A stretch of 64,000 nt of DNA from Dyadobacter chenwenxiniae (GTDB lineage: Bacteria; Bacteroidota; Bacteroidia; Cytophagales; Spirosomataceae). Under the pieces are notes generated by a model that was given only the letters and a program-made list of their open reading frames with translations, was not told the origin of the DNA and did no database searches. The position numbers were made by a program, and so were the translations under genes. The stretch lies in assembly GCF_022869785.1 (NCBI RefSeq), contig NZ_CP094997.1, forward strand, positions 6,136,001 through 6,200,000, in the 5' to 3' direction. This document shows positions 35,029 to 43,523 of the stretch, piece after piece. Every line of letters starts with the position of its first letter. Within the stretch, counting starts at the first letter, position 1.

Positions 35029-36333
35029 ATGACGATTGATTTTGTTGAAGAACTGCGCTGGCGCGGAATGCTTCATGATATGATGCCCGGAACGCATGAG
35101 CAACTGAAAAAAGAAATGACGGCCGGCTACATTGGTTTTGATCCGACAGCGTCATCGTTACACATTGGTAACCTGGCCACAATCATGCTTTTGGTTCACT
35201 TCCAACGCGCTGGCCATAAGCCTTTTGCACTGATTGGCGGCGCAACCGGGATGATCGGTGATCCGTCATTTAAAGCATCGGAACGATCATTTTTGGATGA
35301 AGACACATTGCGGATCAATCAGGAAGGCATTCGCAAGCAATTGGAACAATTCCTTGATTTTGACTGCGGCGAGAATTCAGCCGAAATGGTTAATAATTAT
35401 GATTGGTTCAAGGATATTGGCTTTCTGCAATTCCTACGCGATGCAGGCAAGTTTTTGAGTGTCAATTACATGATGTCCAAAGATTCGGTTAAAAAGCGTT
35501 TGGAAACGGGCATTTCATTCACTGAATTTTCTTACCAATTGCTGCAAGGCTACGATTTTTATCATTTATATAAAAACAAAAATATCCGCTTGCAAATGGG
35601 CGGCTCCGATCAGTGGGGCAACATTACAACCGGAACCGAGATCATCCGCCGCAAGGAAGGCGACGAAGAAGGCTATTTCAAGGCCTATGCATTAACAACG
35701 CCGCTTTTGACGAAATCAGATGGTTCTAAATTCGGCAAAAGCGAAGGCGGAAACATTTGGCTGGACGCTGAAAAGACGTCTCCATACGAATTTTACCAAT
35801 TCTGGCTCAACCAGTCCGATGAGGATTTGCCGCGTTATTTGCGGGTTTTTTCTTTCAAAAATAAAGAGGAAATCGAAGAATTAGAGACAAGCCACGCCGC
35901 CGAGCCGCATTTGCGGATCATGCAAAAAGCGTTGGCATCCGAGCTTACAATCCGCATTCACTCGGAACGCGCATATCAAACCGTTTTAAAAGCATCAGAA
36001 GTGCTTTTCGGCAAAGCAACGCTCGAAACTTTGCAAAGCATCGAAGCCGATGAATTCGACACAATCTTCGCTGGCGTGCCGCAAACTGAGATTTCAAGGC
36101 AAGAATGGAGTGAAGCTGCTAACATTACGGATTTAATCTCGACTGTTACGAAATCTGAAATTTACGCATCGAAAGGTGAGGCCCGGAGAGCGATTCAGCA
36201 GAATGCGGTAAGTGTTAATAAGATAAAAGTAACTTCTGCTGAGCAGGCTTTGAGTGATTTTAGTTTGCTGCAAGATCGGTTTTTGTTGGTTTCGAAAGGG
36301 AAGAAGAATCATTTGGTTAGGATAAAAGATTAG
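35029..36333 (+). CDS. tyrS: Tyrosine--tRNA ligase
   Basis: A 434-residue class I aminoacyl-tRNA synthetase. The HIGH motif is in ASSLHIGNL (about residues 44-52). GGSDQWGNITTGTE is the conserved tyrosine-binding and dimer-region segment. KFGKSEGG takes the place of KMSKS. A C-terminal S4-like RNA-binding domain begins near residue 370 (ASKGEARRAIQQNAVSVN). The gene is complete and followed 44 bp later by a strong palindrome that may stop transcription. Confidence 0.95.
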   Translation: MTIDFVEELRWRGMLHDMMPGTHEQLKKEMTAGYIGFDPTASSLHIGNLATIMLLVHFQRAGHKPFALIGGATGMIGDPSFKASERSFLDEDTLRINQEGIRKQLEQFLDFDCGENSAEMVNNYDWFKDIGFLQFLRDAGKFLSVNYMMSKDSVKKRLETGISFTEFSYQLLQGYDFYHLYKNKNIRLQMGGSDQWGNITTGTEIIRRKEGDEEGYFKAYALTTPLLTKSDGSKFGKSEGGNIWLDAEKTSPYEFYQFWLNQSDEDLPRYLRVFSFKNKEEIEELETSHAAEPHLRIMQKALASELTIRIHSERAYQTVLKASEVLFGKATLETLQSIEADEFDTIFAGVPQTEISRQEWSEAANITDLISTVTKSEIYASKGEARRAIQQNAVSVNKIKVTSAEQALSDFSLLQDRFLLVSKGKKNHLVRIKD

Positions 36334-36376
36334 AATAGGGAAATAGCTGTTGGTAAGGTGAGGTTTTGAAGTAAGA

Positions 36377-36411
36377 AAGACTTCCCAAGTCTTCAAGACT
36401 TGGGAAGTCTT
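36377..36411. repeat. 35-bp nested palindrome, copy 1 (terminator-like)
   Basis: AAGACTTCCCAAGTCTT and its exact complement flank a single C. Each arm is itself a small palindrome (AAGACTT-ccc-AAGTCTT). It is the same element as at 39421-39453. Placed after tyrS, it may act as terminator. Confidence 0.8.
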
Positions 36412-36498
36412 AGTAACCGCATTAGGTTTAGATTTCCAGTCCTAAAACAAATTTAATGTTCGGTTTGACTGATTTTCATACACAATTAATATCTTTGA

Positions 36499-36708
36499 AT
36501 GCCAAAGTCATTTGATTCGATTGAAGAGGCATTTGCCTGGTTTTTGGAAAACATTTATAAAAACTTGCCACCTGAGGAAAAGAAGGGTGAGTTGGTGATG
36601 GCTTGGCGCAATTTCACTCACAAACAGGGTATATCCCAGAAGAGGATGATTTCTATCTTGAAGCGATTCGGATTTGAGGTCAATATTTCTGTGACTTATA
36701 AAAAGTAA
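36499..36708 (+). CDS. Small protein of unknown function
   Basis: A 69-residue protein, acidic at the N-terminus (MPKSFDSIEEAFAWFLENIY) and basic at the C-terminus (MISILKRFGFEVNISVTYKK). The middle KQGISQKRMISILKRFGF could be a short helix-turn-helix. Not recognised. It has a reasonable ATG and good codon use, and lies in the accessory stretch between tyrS and vapBC. Confidence 0.5.
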   Translation: MPKSFDSIEEAFAWFLENIYKNLPPEEKKGELVMAWRNFTHKQGISQKRMISILKRFGFEVNISVTYKK

Positions 36709-36772
36709 AATTTTTTGCCCAAATTTTGTATGAAAAACATAAATAAATTATCAACTATATCCACTATGTCAA

Positions 36773-37042
36773 ATGTTTATCAACGCAAAATCTGCAAATG
36801 CTCAAAATACTCTTTCAGAAGCAGAGGCCCAAATGCTAATGCAGCAGCACGAAACTGTTAAGGAGTTTTTCCGAAGAGATAGCAGTGTAGAAATAGTCAA
36901 CTCGCTAAACACCTTGGTAGAAACCTTTTTATTTGCCGAAGACTTAGACAATGTAACTCCGGAAATGCGCGTGCACATTGCAAATCAGCTGCGCGTAGTA
37001 ACATTGATAACCGAATTGGGTGAGATGATGGTTAAATGCTAA
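36773..37042 (+). CDS. Hypothetical small acidic protein
   Basis: An 89-residue open frame, helical and acidic (TLSEAEAQMLMQQHETVKEFF; ITELGEMMVKC at the end). The start at 36773 is not certain: other ATGs just upstream are out of frame. No homology recognised. It ends 32 bp before the MITE-like element. It may be a real small gene or a decayed fragment. Confidence 0.45.
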   Translation: MFINAKSANAQNTLSEAEAQMLMQQHETVKEFFRRDSSVEIVNSLNTLVETFLFAEDLDNVTPEMRVHIANQLRVVTLITELGEMMVKC

Positions 37043-37074
37043 AATGAATGTGTTTCTACATGTCTGAACTTTCA

Positions 37075-37224
37075 AGGAGGCTCCGCCGGAGCCAAAATTG
37101 CTAATCCAAATTGTGTCTATAAACAGGGAATCCCTCTGGGATTTCGATTAACAAAGTTCCGGAGGAACAACCTGTTTCTAGCAATAACGTTATATAACGA
37201 GCGTGGCTCCAGCAGGAGCCTCCT
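37075..37224. mobile_element. 150-bp MITE-like element with GGAGGCTCC terminal inverted repeats
   Basis: The left end AGGAGGCTCCGCCGGAGCC and the right end, read in reverse complement AGGAGGCTCCTGCTGGAGCC, match at 16 of about 19-20 positions. Each end also folds on itself (GGCTCC/GGAGCC). Between them lie two more hairpins: GGGAATCCCTCTGGGATT and GTTCCGGAGGAAC, flanked by AAACAGG and CCTGTTT. There is no gene inside. It fills most of the 344-bp gap before vapB. The remainder (37225-37386) holds the vapBC promoter region. Confidence 0.8.
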
Positions 37225-37294
37225 GATTTATTCCTTACCGAAAAAAAGACGAGTAATGCCGATCATTCACTCTGCATGAATTTGATCTGGCGAA

Positions 37295-37320
37295 ATGCTA
37301 TATTGGAAAACAATTAGCAT
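37295..37320. promoter_or_regulatory. Inverted repeat upstream of vapB, candidate operator
   Basis: ATGCTATATTG and CAATTAGCAT form a dyad with one unpaired base and a GAAAA centre, 66 bp before the antitoxin start. VapBC complexes commonly repress their own promoter through such repeats. Confidence 0.4.
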
Positions 37321-37386
37321 ATCACTTGGCCGAATTTATAAAGCCAATCAGCTGTTTAAATGTTGTTGTCAACTTAATAGAAATCT

Positions 37387-37620
37387 ATGCTACACACAAT
37401 CACGATAGAAACAAAAGACGAGACCGAATTTGGGCAAATCAAGGATTTGGCAAAAAACTTAGGTGTTCCATTCAGAGAGTCGCATCAAAAGCTACTTAGC
37501 AAAGAGGAACAGTTGCAATTGCTCAACCAACTATCTTGGGAAGGCGATGAAACTGGCGACGAGCTCAATGCAATGATTTATGGTGCAAGACGATCCAGTT
37601 TACGGGATGTTGAACTCTAA
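37387..37620 (+). CDS. VapB-like antitoxin
   Basis: A 77-residue protein preceding and overlapping the VapC gene. It has a short N-terminal strand (MLHTITIETKDETEFGQIKDLAKNLG) and a polar, acidic C-terminal half ending YGARRSSLRDVEL that would bind the toxin. It is assigned mainly from position, size and the overlap. Confidence 0.8.
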   Translation: MLHTITIETKDETEFGQIKDLAKNLGVPFRESHQKLLSKEEQLQLLNQLSWEGDETGDELNAMIYGARRSSLRDVEL

Positions 37621-38029
37621 TCACTTTTTGCTGGACACCAATATTTGTATTCATGCGCTTAAAAGCGACTTCGGTATTAAACAAAAGATAGGTGAAGTTG
37701 GAATTGACTCGTGTTTTCTGTCCGAGGTAAATATTGCAGAGTTATTGTTTGGTGTTGAAAACAGCGCCGAACATCGCCGTCAGTTGAACCGGCAGCAATT
37801 TGAAAGCTTTCAAGGAATATTTAAAGGCAGAATTTTACAGATTAGCGATGTTTTGCACGAATATGCTCGGCAGAAAACGAATCTTCGAAGAATGGGAAAG
37901 CCAATTGACGATTTTGATTTGTTAATTGGATGTACGGCTGTCGTTCATAATTTAATCCTCGTAACGCGAAACACCCGACACTTTGTGAATATGCCGGGTA
38001 TTCAGCTTCAAAATTGGATCGATCAATAG
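37607..38029 (+). CDS. vapC: VapC-family PIN-domain toxin
   Basis: A PIN-domain RNase of about 140 residues with all four acidic positions: LLDTNICIHALK, LSEVNIAELLFG, IDDFDLLIGCTAV and TRNTRHF. I start at the ATG at 37607, which gives a 14-bp overlap with vapB. A longer frame from 37580 would add nine residues. VapC toxins cut initiator tRNA or rRNA loops. The pair appears intact. The stop codon is one base from the end of the convergent phosphoesterase gene. Confidence 0.9.
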   Translation: MLNSNHFLLDTNICIHALKSDFGIKQKIGEVGIDSCFLSEVNIAELLFGVENSAEHRRQLNRQQFESFQGIFKGRILQISDVLHEYARQKTNLRRMGKPIDDFDLLIGCTAVVHNLILVTRNTRHFVNMPGIQLQNWIDQ

Positions 38030-38030
38030 A

Positions 38031-38846
38031 TCACGACTTCCCCGTAAAACTATTCAAAACCGGCGCAGCGGTAGGATTATACTGATATGATTGCCAGGTG
38101 TGATCTTCATAAATTTCCACAATCCGGTAACCTTTATAAGTCGTTCCCCAATTGCCACCGAAGTGCCCGTCAAAGAAATAGGGCTTCTTTCCGTAGATTT
38201 TTGTACTGTCCTGGTCGTGGTCGTGGCCGTTGAAGATGGCTTTGATGTTGGGGGTGTTTTCAAAAAGCTCAATCACTTCCTTGCAATCAATTCCGTTGAC
38301 GGTCCATTTGGCGGGCGTGATGTGCAGGAACACGAAAATTCCTTTTTTATCACTGTATTTGGCGATTTCGCTTTTGAGCCACTTGGCATCCGGGCACACG
38401 TATTCGCCTTTTTCGTTGGACGTGTCGCCGATGACGAATGCATATTCACCTTTTGCAAAACTATGGTTTGTGGGATAGCCCCAAGTGCTTTGCCACACGT
38501 CCAAACCAACCTTATCGTGATTTCCGCGACTTACATAAAACGGCACACTGACGTTGCTGATCGTATTTTTGAAATCATATAACAATGTCGGATCGTCGTG
38601 AATGAGGTCGCCGTTGAAGAATAGAAAATCGACGCCTTTTTGCATTTTCTCGCGATTTACCCAACTGATCAAGTCCGTATGGAATGTTTTGAAATCGGTG
38701 TCAGGCTGTCCATAATGTCCGTCGGAAGCGACGATAAACCGCATCGAGATCCTGGGAGGCACATTGCTTTCTTCCGGTTTGGATATAAATGAAAGGGCTG
38801 GCAACGCGGGTAAAAGTTTGAGGAAAGAGCGGCGTTTGAATGTCAT
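38031..38846 (-). CDS. Calcineurin-like metallophosphoesterase, exported
   Basis: A 271-residue protein with an N-terminal signal (MTFKRRSFLKLLPALPALSF, twin-arginine-like RR) and the two-metal phosphoesterase motifs ASDGHYG, FFNGDLIHD, SRGNHDK, FLHITPAKW and FNGHDHDQD. The first motif reads D-G-H instead of the usual D-x-H. It is probably a periplasmic phosphatase or phosphodiesterase; the substrate is unknown. It is convergent with vapC with one base between them. Confidence 0.88.
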   Translation of the reverse strand: MTFKRRSFLKLLPALPALSFISKPEESNVPPRISMRFIVASDGHYGQPDTDFKTFHTDLISWVNREKMQKGVDFLFFNGDLIHDDPTLLYDFKNTISNVSVPFYVSRGNHDKVGLDVWQSTWGYPTNHSFAKGEYAFVIGDTSNEKGEYVCPDAKWLKSEIAKYSDKKGIFVFLHITPAKWTVNGIDCKEVIELFENTPNIKAIFNGHDHDQDSTKIYGKKPYFFDGHFGGNWGTTYKGYRIVEIYEDHTWQSYQYNPTAAPVLNSFTGKS

Positions 38847-38966
38847 TGGATCGTTCAGGTTTGGGTCGTTTTGGGGTGGTTATATTATTCCAAAAATAGT
38901 TATTAGCGAATGATATTTTCTTTATTCTTGCACCTTGTTAAGAATATTTAATATAAAATTCAATTC

Positions 38967-39422
38967 ATGGATCGCTTAATCCTGCAAAAAGCAGCGTCTT
39001 ATTGTGCTTATCAGGAAAGGACGCAAGATGAGGTGAGACAGCGCCTGAAAAAGTGGAATGTGTGGGGTGATGAAGCCGACGAGCTCATTGCGGAGCTGAT
39101 TTCGATGAATTATTTGAGTGAAGAACGCTTTGCGAAAACCTATGCAGGAGGAAAATTTCGCATCAAAAACTGGGGCCGGATGAAGATCAGGCAGGAGCTG
39201 AATCGCCGCGGACTCAGTCAGTATAGCATTGAAAAAGGGATGGGGGAGATTGAGGATAAGGCGTATGTGGAAGGGTTGAAGGCGCTTCTAGAGAAGAAGA
39301 GAAATCTGCTTGTGAAAACGGAAAATGATCCTTTTAAACTGAAACAGAAATTGGTGAGGTTTGCGCTAGGGAAGGGTTACGAGAGTGAGTTGATTTGGAA
39401 GACTGTTGAAGAGTTGGAATAG
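38967..39422 (+). CDS. recX: Regulatory protein RecX
   Basis: A 151-residue helical-repeat protein that restrains RecA filaments. Three RecX repeats are visible, with ASYCAYQERTQDEVRQRLKKW in the first, LISMNYLSEERFAKTYAGGKFRIKNWGRMKIRQEL in the second, and FALGKGYESELIWKTVEEL at the end. There is no recA nearby. The stop codon overlaps the 39421 palindrome. Confidence 0.88.
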   Translation: MDRLILQKAASYCAYQERTQDEVRQRLKKWNVWGDEADELIAELISMNYLSEERFAKTYAGGKFRIKNWGRMKIRQELNRRGLSQYSIEKGMGEIEDKAYVEGLKALLEKKRNLLVKTENDPFKLKQKLVRFALGKGYESELIWKTVEELE

Positions 39423-39453
39423 ACTTCCCAAGTCTTTAAGACTTGGGAAGTCT
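39421..39453. repeat. 33-bp nested palindrome, copy 2 (terminator-like)
   Basis: AGACTTCCCAAGTCTT and AAGACTTGGGAAGTCT flank one T. It is the same sequence family as the element at 36377-36411. It lies between the convergent recX and nrdB genes, ten bases before the nrdB stop, and should terminate both. Confidence 0.8.
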
Positions 39454-39463
39454 TCGCCGTAAA

Positions 39464-40459
39464 TTAAAAATCCGAGTCAAACGAAATCTTATGCCCAGAA
39501 TCTTTATCCTTCACACCACTCATCACACCGGCTTTTTGATATTCACCAACGCGTTTTTCGAAGAAATTAGTTTTTCCTGGAAGTGAGATTAACTCCATGA
39601 AATCGAATGGGTTAGCGGAGCCGAATTGTTTTTCGCAACCTAATCTTTCCAGCCAGAAATCGGCGATGTATTCAATGTATTGGTTCATCAGGTCCGCATT
39701 CATGCCGATCAGGGAAACGGGTAATGCTTCGCTTACAAATTCCTTTTCGATTTTAACCGCATCCATCATAATCTCAATCACGCGCTCTTGCGGTAACTGG
39801 TTGACAATGTGTCTTGTATAAAGCAAGCAAGCAAATTCACAGTGCAAGCCTTCGTCGCGGGAAATCAATTCATTTGAGAATGAAAGTCCTGGCATTAAGC
39901 CGCGTTTTTTGAGCCAGAAAATGGAGCAGAATGATCCTGAAAAGAAAATTCCTTCCACGGCTGCAAATGCAATGATCCTTTCTGCGAACACCGGACTGTT
40001 GATCCATTTCAACGCCCATTCTGCTTTTTTCTGCACGCATGGAATGGTGTCGATGGCTCTTAACAAATAATCTTTTTCTGACGGATCTTTAATGTATGTG
40101 TCGATCAGCAATGAATACGTCTCAGAGTGAATGTTTTCCATCGCGATCTGAAAACCGTAGAAGCATTTCGCTTCGGCATATTGTACTTCGCTAAGAAAAT
40201 TGACTGCCAGGTTTTCATTCACAATCCCGTCAGAAGCCGCGAAGAATGCAAGCACGTGGGAAATGAAATGTCTCTCTCCGTCGTTCAGGTTCTCCCAGTC
40301 TTTCATATCCTGCGAAAGATCGATCTCTTCGGCTGTCCAGAAAGACGCTTCGTGGCGTTTGTACATTTCCCAGATATCGGAATGTTTGATCGGAAATAAC
40401 ACAAACCGCAAAGGATCTTCTACTAACAGGGGCTCCTGCCTGGTAAGTTCTTGTGACAT
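39464..40459 (-). CDS. nrdB: Ribonucleotide reductase class Ia, beta subunit
   Basis: A 331-residue diiron-tyrosyl radical subunit that pairs with NrdA. Ligands and radical: EEIDLSQD carries the first Asp, MENIHSETYSLL gives Glu, His and the radical Tyr in the class Ia spacing (E-x2-H-x3-Y), and EGIFFSGSFCSIFWLKKRG with SRDEGLHCEFAC supplies the remaining Glu and His ligands. The C-terminal SGVKDKDSGHKISFDSDF is the tail that docks on NrdA. The nrdA gene lies 21 kb away on the other strand. Confidence 0.95.
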   Translation of the reverse strand: MSQELTRQEPLLVEDPLRFVLFPIKHSDIWEMYKRHEASFWTAEEIDLSQDMKDWENLNDGERHFISHVLAFFAASDGIVNENLAVNFLSEVQYAEAKCFYGFQIAMENIHSETYSLLIDTYIKDPSEKDYLLRAIDTIPCVQKKAEWALKWINSPVFAERIIAFAAVEGIFFSGSFCSIFWLKKRGLMPGLSFSNELISRDEGLHCEFACLLYTRHIVNQLPQERVIEIMMDAVKIEKEFVSEALPVSLIGMNADLMNQYIEYIADFWLERLGCEKQFGSANPFDFMELISLPGKTNFFEKRVGEYQKAGVMSGVKDKDSGHKISFDSDF

Positions 40460-40626
40460 AATTATTTAAAATTTTTTTACGAGGAACAGATATATAATTT
40501 GTTGATGGATCCGGGCCAGATTTGCCGGACTGGAGAAAACAAATCTACACGCTTTGATTCGGAAATTCAAGGAGAAAATGATCAAATTGAATTCTTATCT
40601 AAGGGATATTCTTAGGACGAATAAGC

Positions 40627-40634
40627 TAACTTTG
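40627..40634 (+). promoter_or_regulatory. Candidate -7 element for the glycosyltransferase gene
   Basis: TAACTTTG fits TAnnTTTG 32 bp before the TTG start at 40667. No clear -33 element. Confidence 0.4.
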
Positions 40635-40666
40635 TCAGGCTCACATCACTTTAAATTGCGCTTACA

Positions 40667-41551
40667 TTGAAGATTTCCGGATTCACTATTATCAGAAATG
40701 CGATCATAAACGATTACCCGATTGTAGAGGCAATCACGTCTATTTTGCCTGTGGTGGACGAAATGCTGGTGAGCGTCGGGTATAGCGATGATGACACATT
40801 GGAATTGATTAGGGCCATCCCCTCAGACAAAATAAGGATCGTGGAATCGGAGTGGGATATGTCGCTGCGGGCGGGCGGAAAAGTGCTGGCCGTGGAGACG
40901 GACAAGGCTTTAAAACAAATCTCGCCCGATTCAGACTGGGCATTTTATATTCAAGGCGACGAGGCAGTGCATGAAAAGTATCACCAGGCAATTATTGATT
41001 CTTGCAAACTTTACTTAAATGATGAGCGGGTCGAGGCTTTACTCTTTGATTATGTTCATTTTTACGGCACTTATGACTATATCGGCGACAGCCGAAAGTG
41101 GTACAGGCGTGAAATCCGCATTATAAGGAATGAGAAGAATCCGAAAGGCCAGCCGATTTCAGCCTATCGCGATGCGCAGGGTTTCAGGCGCGGAAGTCAG
41201 AAATTGAATGTGATGCATTCCGGCGCTGCGGTCTATCATTATGGTTGGGTAAAAAGTCCGGCGCAGATGAAAACCAAAATGAAGAATGTAAGCCGTTTTT
41301 GGAATGAAGGAGAGGCTTGGGAGAAGATTTTGGAATCTGAGGATTTTTTCAATTATGAAGAATTCGATTCATTAAAACGCTTTGAAGAGACGCATCCGGC
41401 TGTGATGAAGGAACGTATTGCGCGGCAAAGCTGGAAGGTCGAACTGGACACTTCCAAAAAGCGGTTTAAGCTCAAAGATGCATTGCTATACTGGTATGAA
41501 AAACGGACTGGCAAACGGCTCTTTGAGTTCAGAAACTATCGATTATTATGA
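40667..41551 (+). CDS. Family 2 glycosyltransferase (TTG start)
   Basis: A 294-residue GT-A-fold protein. ISGFTIIRNAIINDYPIVEAI opens the fold and SDWAFYIQGDEAVHEKYH contains the donor-binding acidic motif. Homologues modify cell-surface glycans. The first codon is TTG, with no upstream ATG in frame, but KISGFTII fits the expected N-terminus. It is probably co-transcribed with the FkbM methyltransferase 93 bp downstream. Confidence 0.8.
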   Translation: MKISGFTIIRNAIINDYPIVEAITSILPVVDEMLVSVGYSDDDTLELIRAIPSDKIRIVESEWDMSLRAGGKVLAVETDKALKQISPDSDWAFYIQGDEAVHEKYHQAIIDSCKLYLNDERVEALLFDYVHFYGTYDYIGDSRKWYRREIRIIRNEKNPKGQPISAYRDAQGFRRGSQKLNVMHSGAAVYHYGWVKSPAQMKTKMKNVSRFWNEGEAWEKILESEDFFNYEEFDSLKRFEETHPAVMKERIARQSWKVELDTSKKRFKLKDALLYWYEKRTGKRLFEFRNYRLL

Positions 41552-41644
41552 AATGGGGGCATAAATGACTCTAAAACGATAACATAATTTCGCGTTTAAA
41601 TACTTAATATTGTAGTTTCAGAGACTCACGAAATTCCTCGTTAC

Positions 41645-42472
41645 ATGTTTGAGTATTTTAAAAATTCTCTCGCCAGAAAGAAAGCGCGTCGCCAATTTCA
41701 GGAATATCCTCATAAAACAGACACATTTGTGCTGGCTGAGGAAGGTGAAATTTCATTTGCTAACTGGAAAAACCCGTTGGTAAACCGAAAGGTGATAACG
41801 CAAGAAGAAGTCAATTTTTTCAAAAAATTTATTCCAAAGGGAAGTCTGTGCATTGACATTGGAACCAATATTGGTGACACCACGGTCCCAATGGCATTAG
41901 CAACTGGCAAAACCGGCACAACCATTGGTTTTGATCCTAATCCCCACGTTTTCAAGATTTTAGAGAAGAATGTTTCGTTAAATATTGATAAAACCAACAT
42001 CGTCCCCCTGCCTTACGCGATCACGAAGGAAGACGGTGAATTTTTTTACAGCTCGTCAGAGGCGTCGTTTGGAAATGGAGGCATTTCTAATGAGATCGTT
42101 GAAGACCAGGGCGCGTTTCAGCTTCCTGAAAAAATTAAAGGGATTAACCTCGAAAAATTCCTGAAAAGCAATTACGCTTCACTGCTATCCAAGCTTTCTT
42201 TCATTAAAGTAGATGTGGAAGGCGCTGATATGGAAGTGATTAGATCGATCGGTGATCTGATTCGCCAGTTTAAGCCTGTGCTTGTGGCTGAGTGTTTTCC
42301 AAAAGCGACCACCGAAGAGCGGGCAGAACTGTATCACATTGTTTCGGAATTTGGATACACGCTACATTACTTTTCCGATTTCAACGAGCACGCGAAAATC
42401 ATCAAAATTGAAGGCCCACGTGATATGAACAAGTGGAAAACCTTCAACTTCTACGCCACCCCTACTGAATGA
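41645..42472 (+). CDS. FkbM family methyltransferase
   Basis: A 275-residue SAM-dependent methyltransferase. CIDIGTNIGDTTVPMALA is the SAM-binding glycine-rich loop, IGFDPNPHVFKILEKNV the ribose-binding acidic strand, and FIKVDVEGADMEVIRS the FkbM signature. It is expected to methylate a sugar hydroxyl, matching the preceding glycosyltransferase. It ends 3 bp before the end of the convergent corA gene. Confidence 0.9.
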   Translation: MFEYFKNSLARKKARRQFQEYPHKTDTFVLAEEGEISFANWKNPLVNRKVITQEEVNFFKKFIPKGSLCIDIGTNIGDTTVPMALATGKTGTTIGFDPNPHVFKILEKNVSLNIDKTNIVPLPYAITKEDGEFFYSSSEASFGNGGISNEIVEDQGAFQLPEKIKGINLEKFLKSNYASLLSKLSFIKVDVEGADMEVIRSIGDLIRQFKPVLVAECFPKATTEERAELYHIVSEFGYTLHYFSDFNEHAKIIKIEGPRDMNKWKTFNFYATPTE

Positions 42473-42475
42473 GGA

Positions 42476-43420
42476 TTATATCCAGCGTTTTCGCCGGAAA
42501 AACCAGAGTACAACTGCCGAAGAAAACACCATCAAAAAGAGTGAACCCCAAAAGCCCCAGGGTTCAGAAGTGGTTGGAATGTGATCGTAATTCATTCCGA
42601 AAATCCCCGCTATAAGCGTCGGCGGCATGAAAATGATCGTCACGACGGTGAAGATCTTAATCACCTGGCTTTGTTCAATGTTGATCAAACCCATGAATGT
42701 ATTTTGCAGATATTCAAGGCGCTCGAAGTTGAAAGTGGTGTATTCCAATAGCGAACTCACGTCTTTCAGTATAATCCGCAAATGTTCCTTCCTGTCTTCG
42801 GGGAAATACTGACTTCTTAAAATTCCTGATAGAACGCGCTGTTTGTCAATGCTCGTTTCGCGTAGCATCATTGTAATTTCCTGTAAACCACTAATGCGGA
42901 TGAGGACTTCTTGCCGGGCTTTTTGTTCGTGTGTAAGGTCTTTGCTAATGGCAGAAATGTCACGCGAAATGCCTTCCAATGAATCTGCATCTGCCTCAAT
43001 CCGCGTTTCAAGCAACAGCAACATAAAATCCACGCCGCTCTGAATGCTTTCCGTGCTCACCTTCATTTTCTTGACCGTATCGGCAAAGGTTTTAGAGTCG
43101 CCACGGCGGTAAGTGAAGAGCACATTTTGATATAAAATAAAAGAAACGGGATACATTTCATATCCATTCTGATCAATGCGCAGAAAGTTGGAGTTGGCGT
43201 TAATCGTGTCATTTTGTTCAAAAAACCGCGAACTGCTCTCAATTTCAACGATTTCCTGGGGCGTCTGAAAGCTGATATTGCATTTGTTTTCCACCCATTC
43301 CTCTTCCTCCGCACTCGGCGACTGCAAATCAACCCAAACCAAATTTTTAACTTTGCCAAGTTCACGAATATCATTCTCGCGCTTGATCAACCGACCTTCT
43401 TTATAAAATATGCGTACCAT
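42476..43420 (-). CDS. corA: CorA family magnesium/cobalt transporter
   Basis: A 314-residue pentameric channel protein. The cytoplasmic funnel occupies the first 250 residues. The two transmembrane helices are at the end, with the pore signature GMN in IAGIFGMNYDHIP, and a short positive tail RRKRWI. It moves Mg2+ and other divalent ions into the cytoplasm. Confidence 0.92.
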   Translation of the reverse strand: MVRIFYKEGRLIKRENDIRELGKVKNLVWVDLQSPSAEEEEWVENKCNISFQTPQEIVEIESSSRFFEQNDTINANSNFLRIDQNGYEMYPVSFILYQNVLFTYRRGDSKTFADTVKKMKVSTESIQSGVDFMLLLLETRIEADADSLEGISRDISAISKDLTHEQKARQEVLIRISGLQEITMMLRETSIDKQRVLSGILRSQYFPEDRKEHLRIILKDVSSLLEYTTFNFERLEYLQNTFMGLINIEQSQVIKIFTVVTIIFMPPTLIAGIFGMNYDHIPTTSEPWGFWGSLFLMVFSSAVVLWFFRRKRWI

Positions 43421-43523
43421 TTTTTAAAATTGGGAAAAAACCAGGAACCACCAAAAACGGATTTCTAAAAATGAGGATTTAAGTTAAATTGCACGCAGAT
43501 TTAATAATTAATCACACACTATT

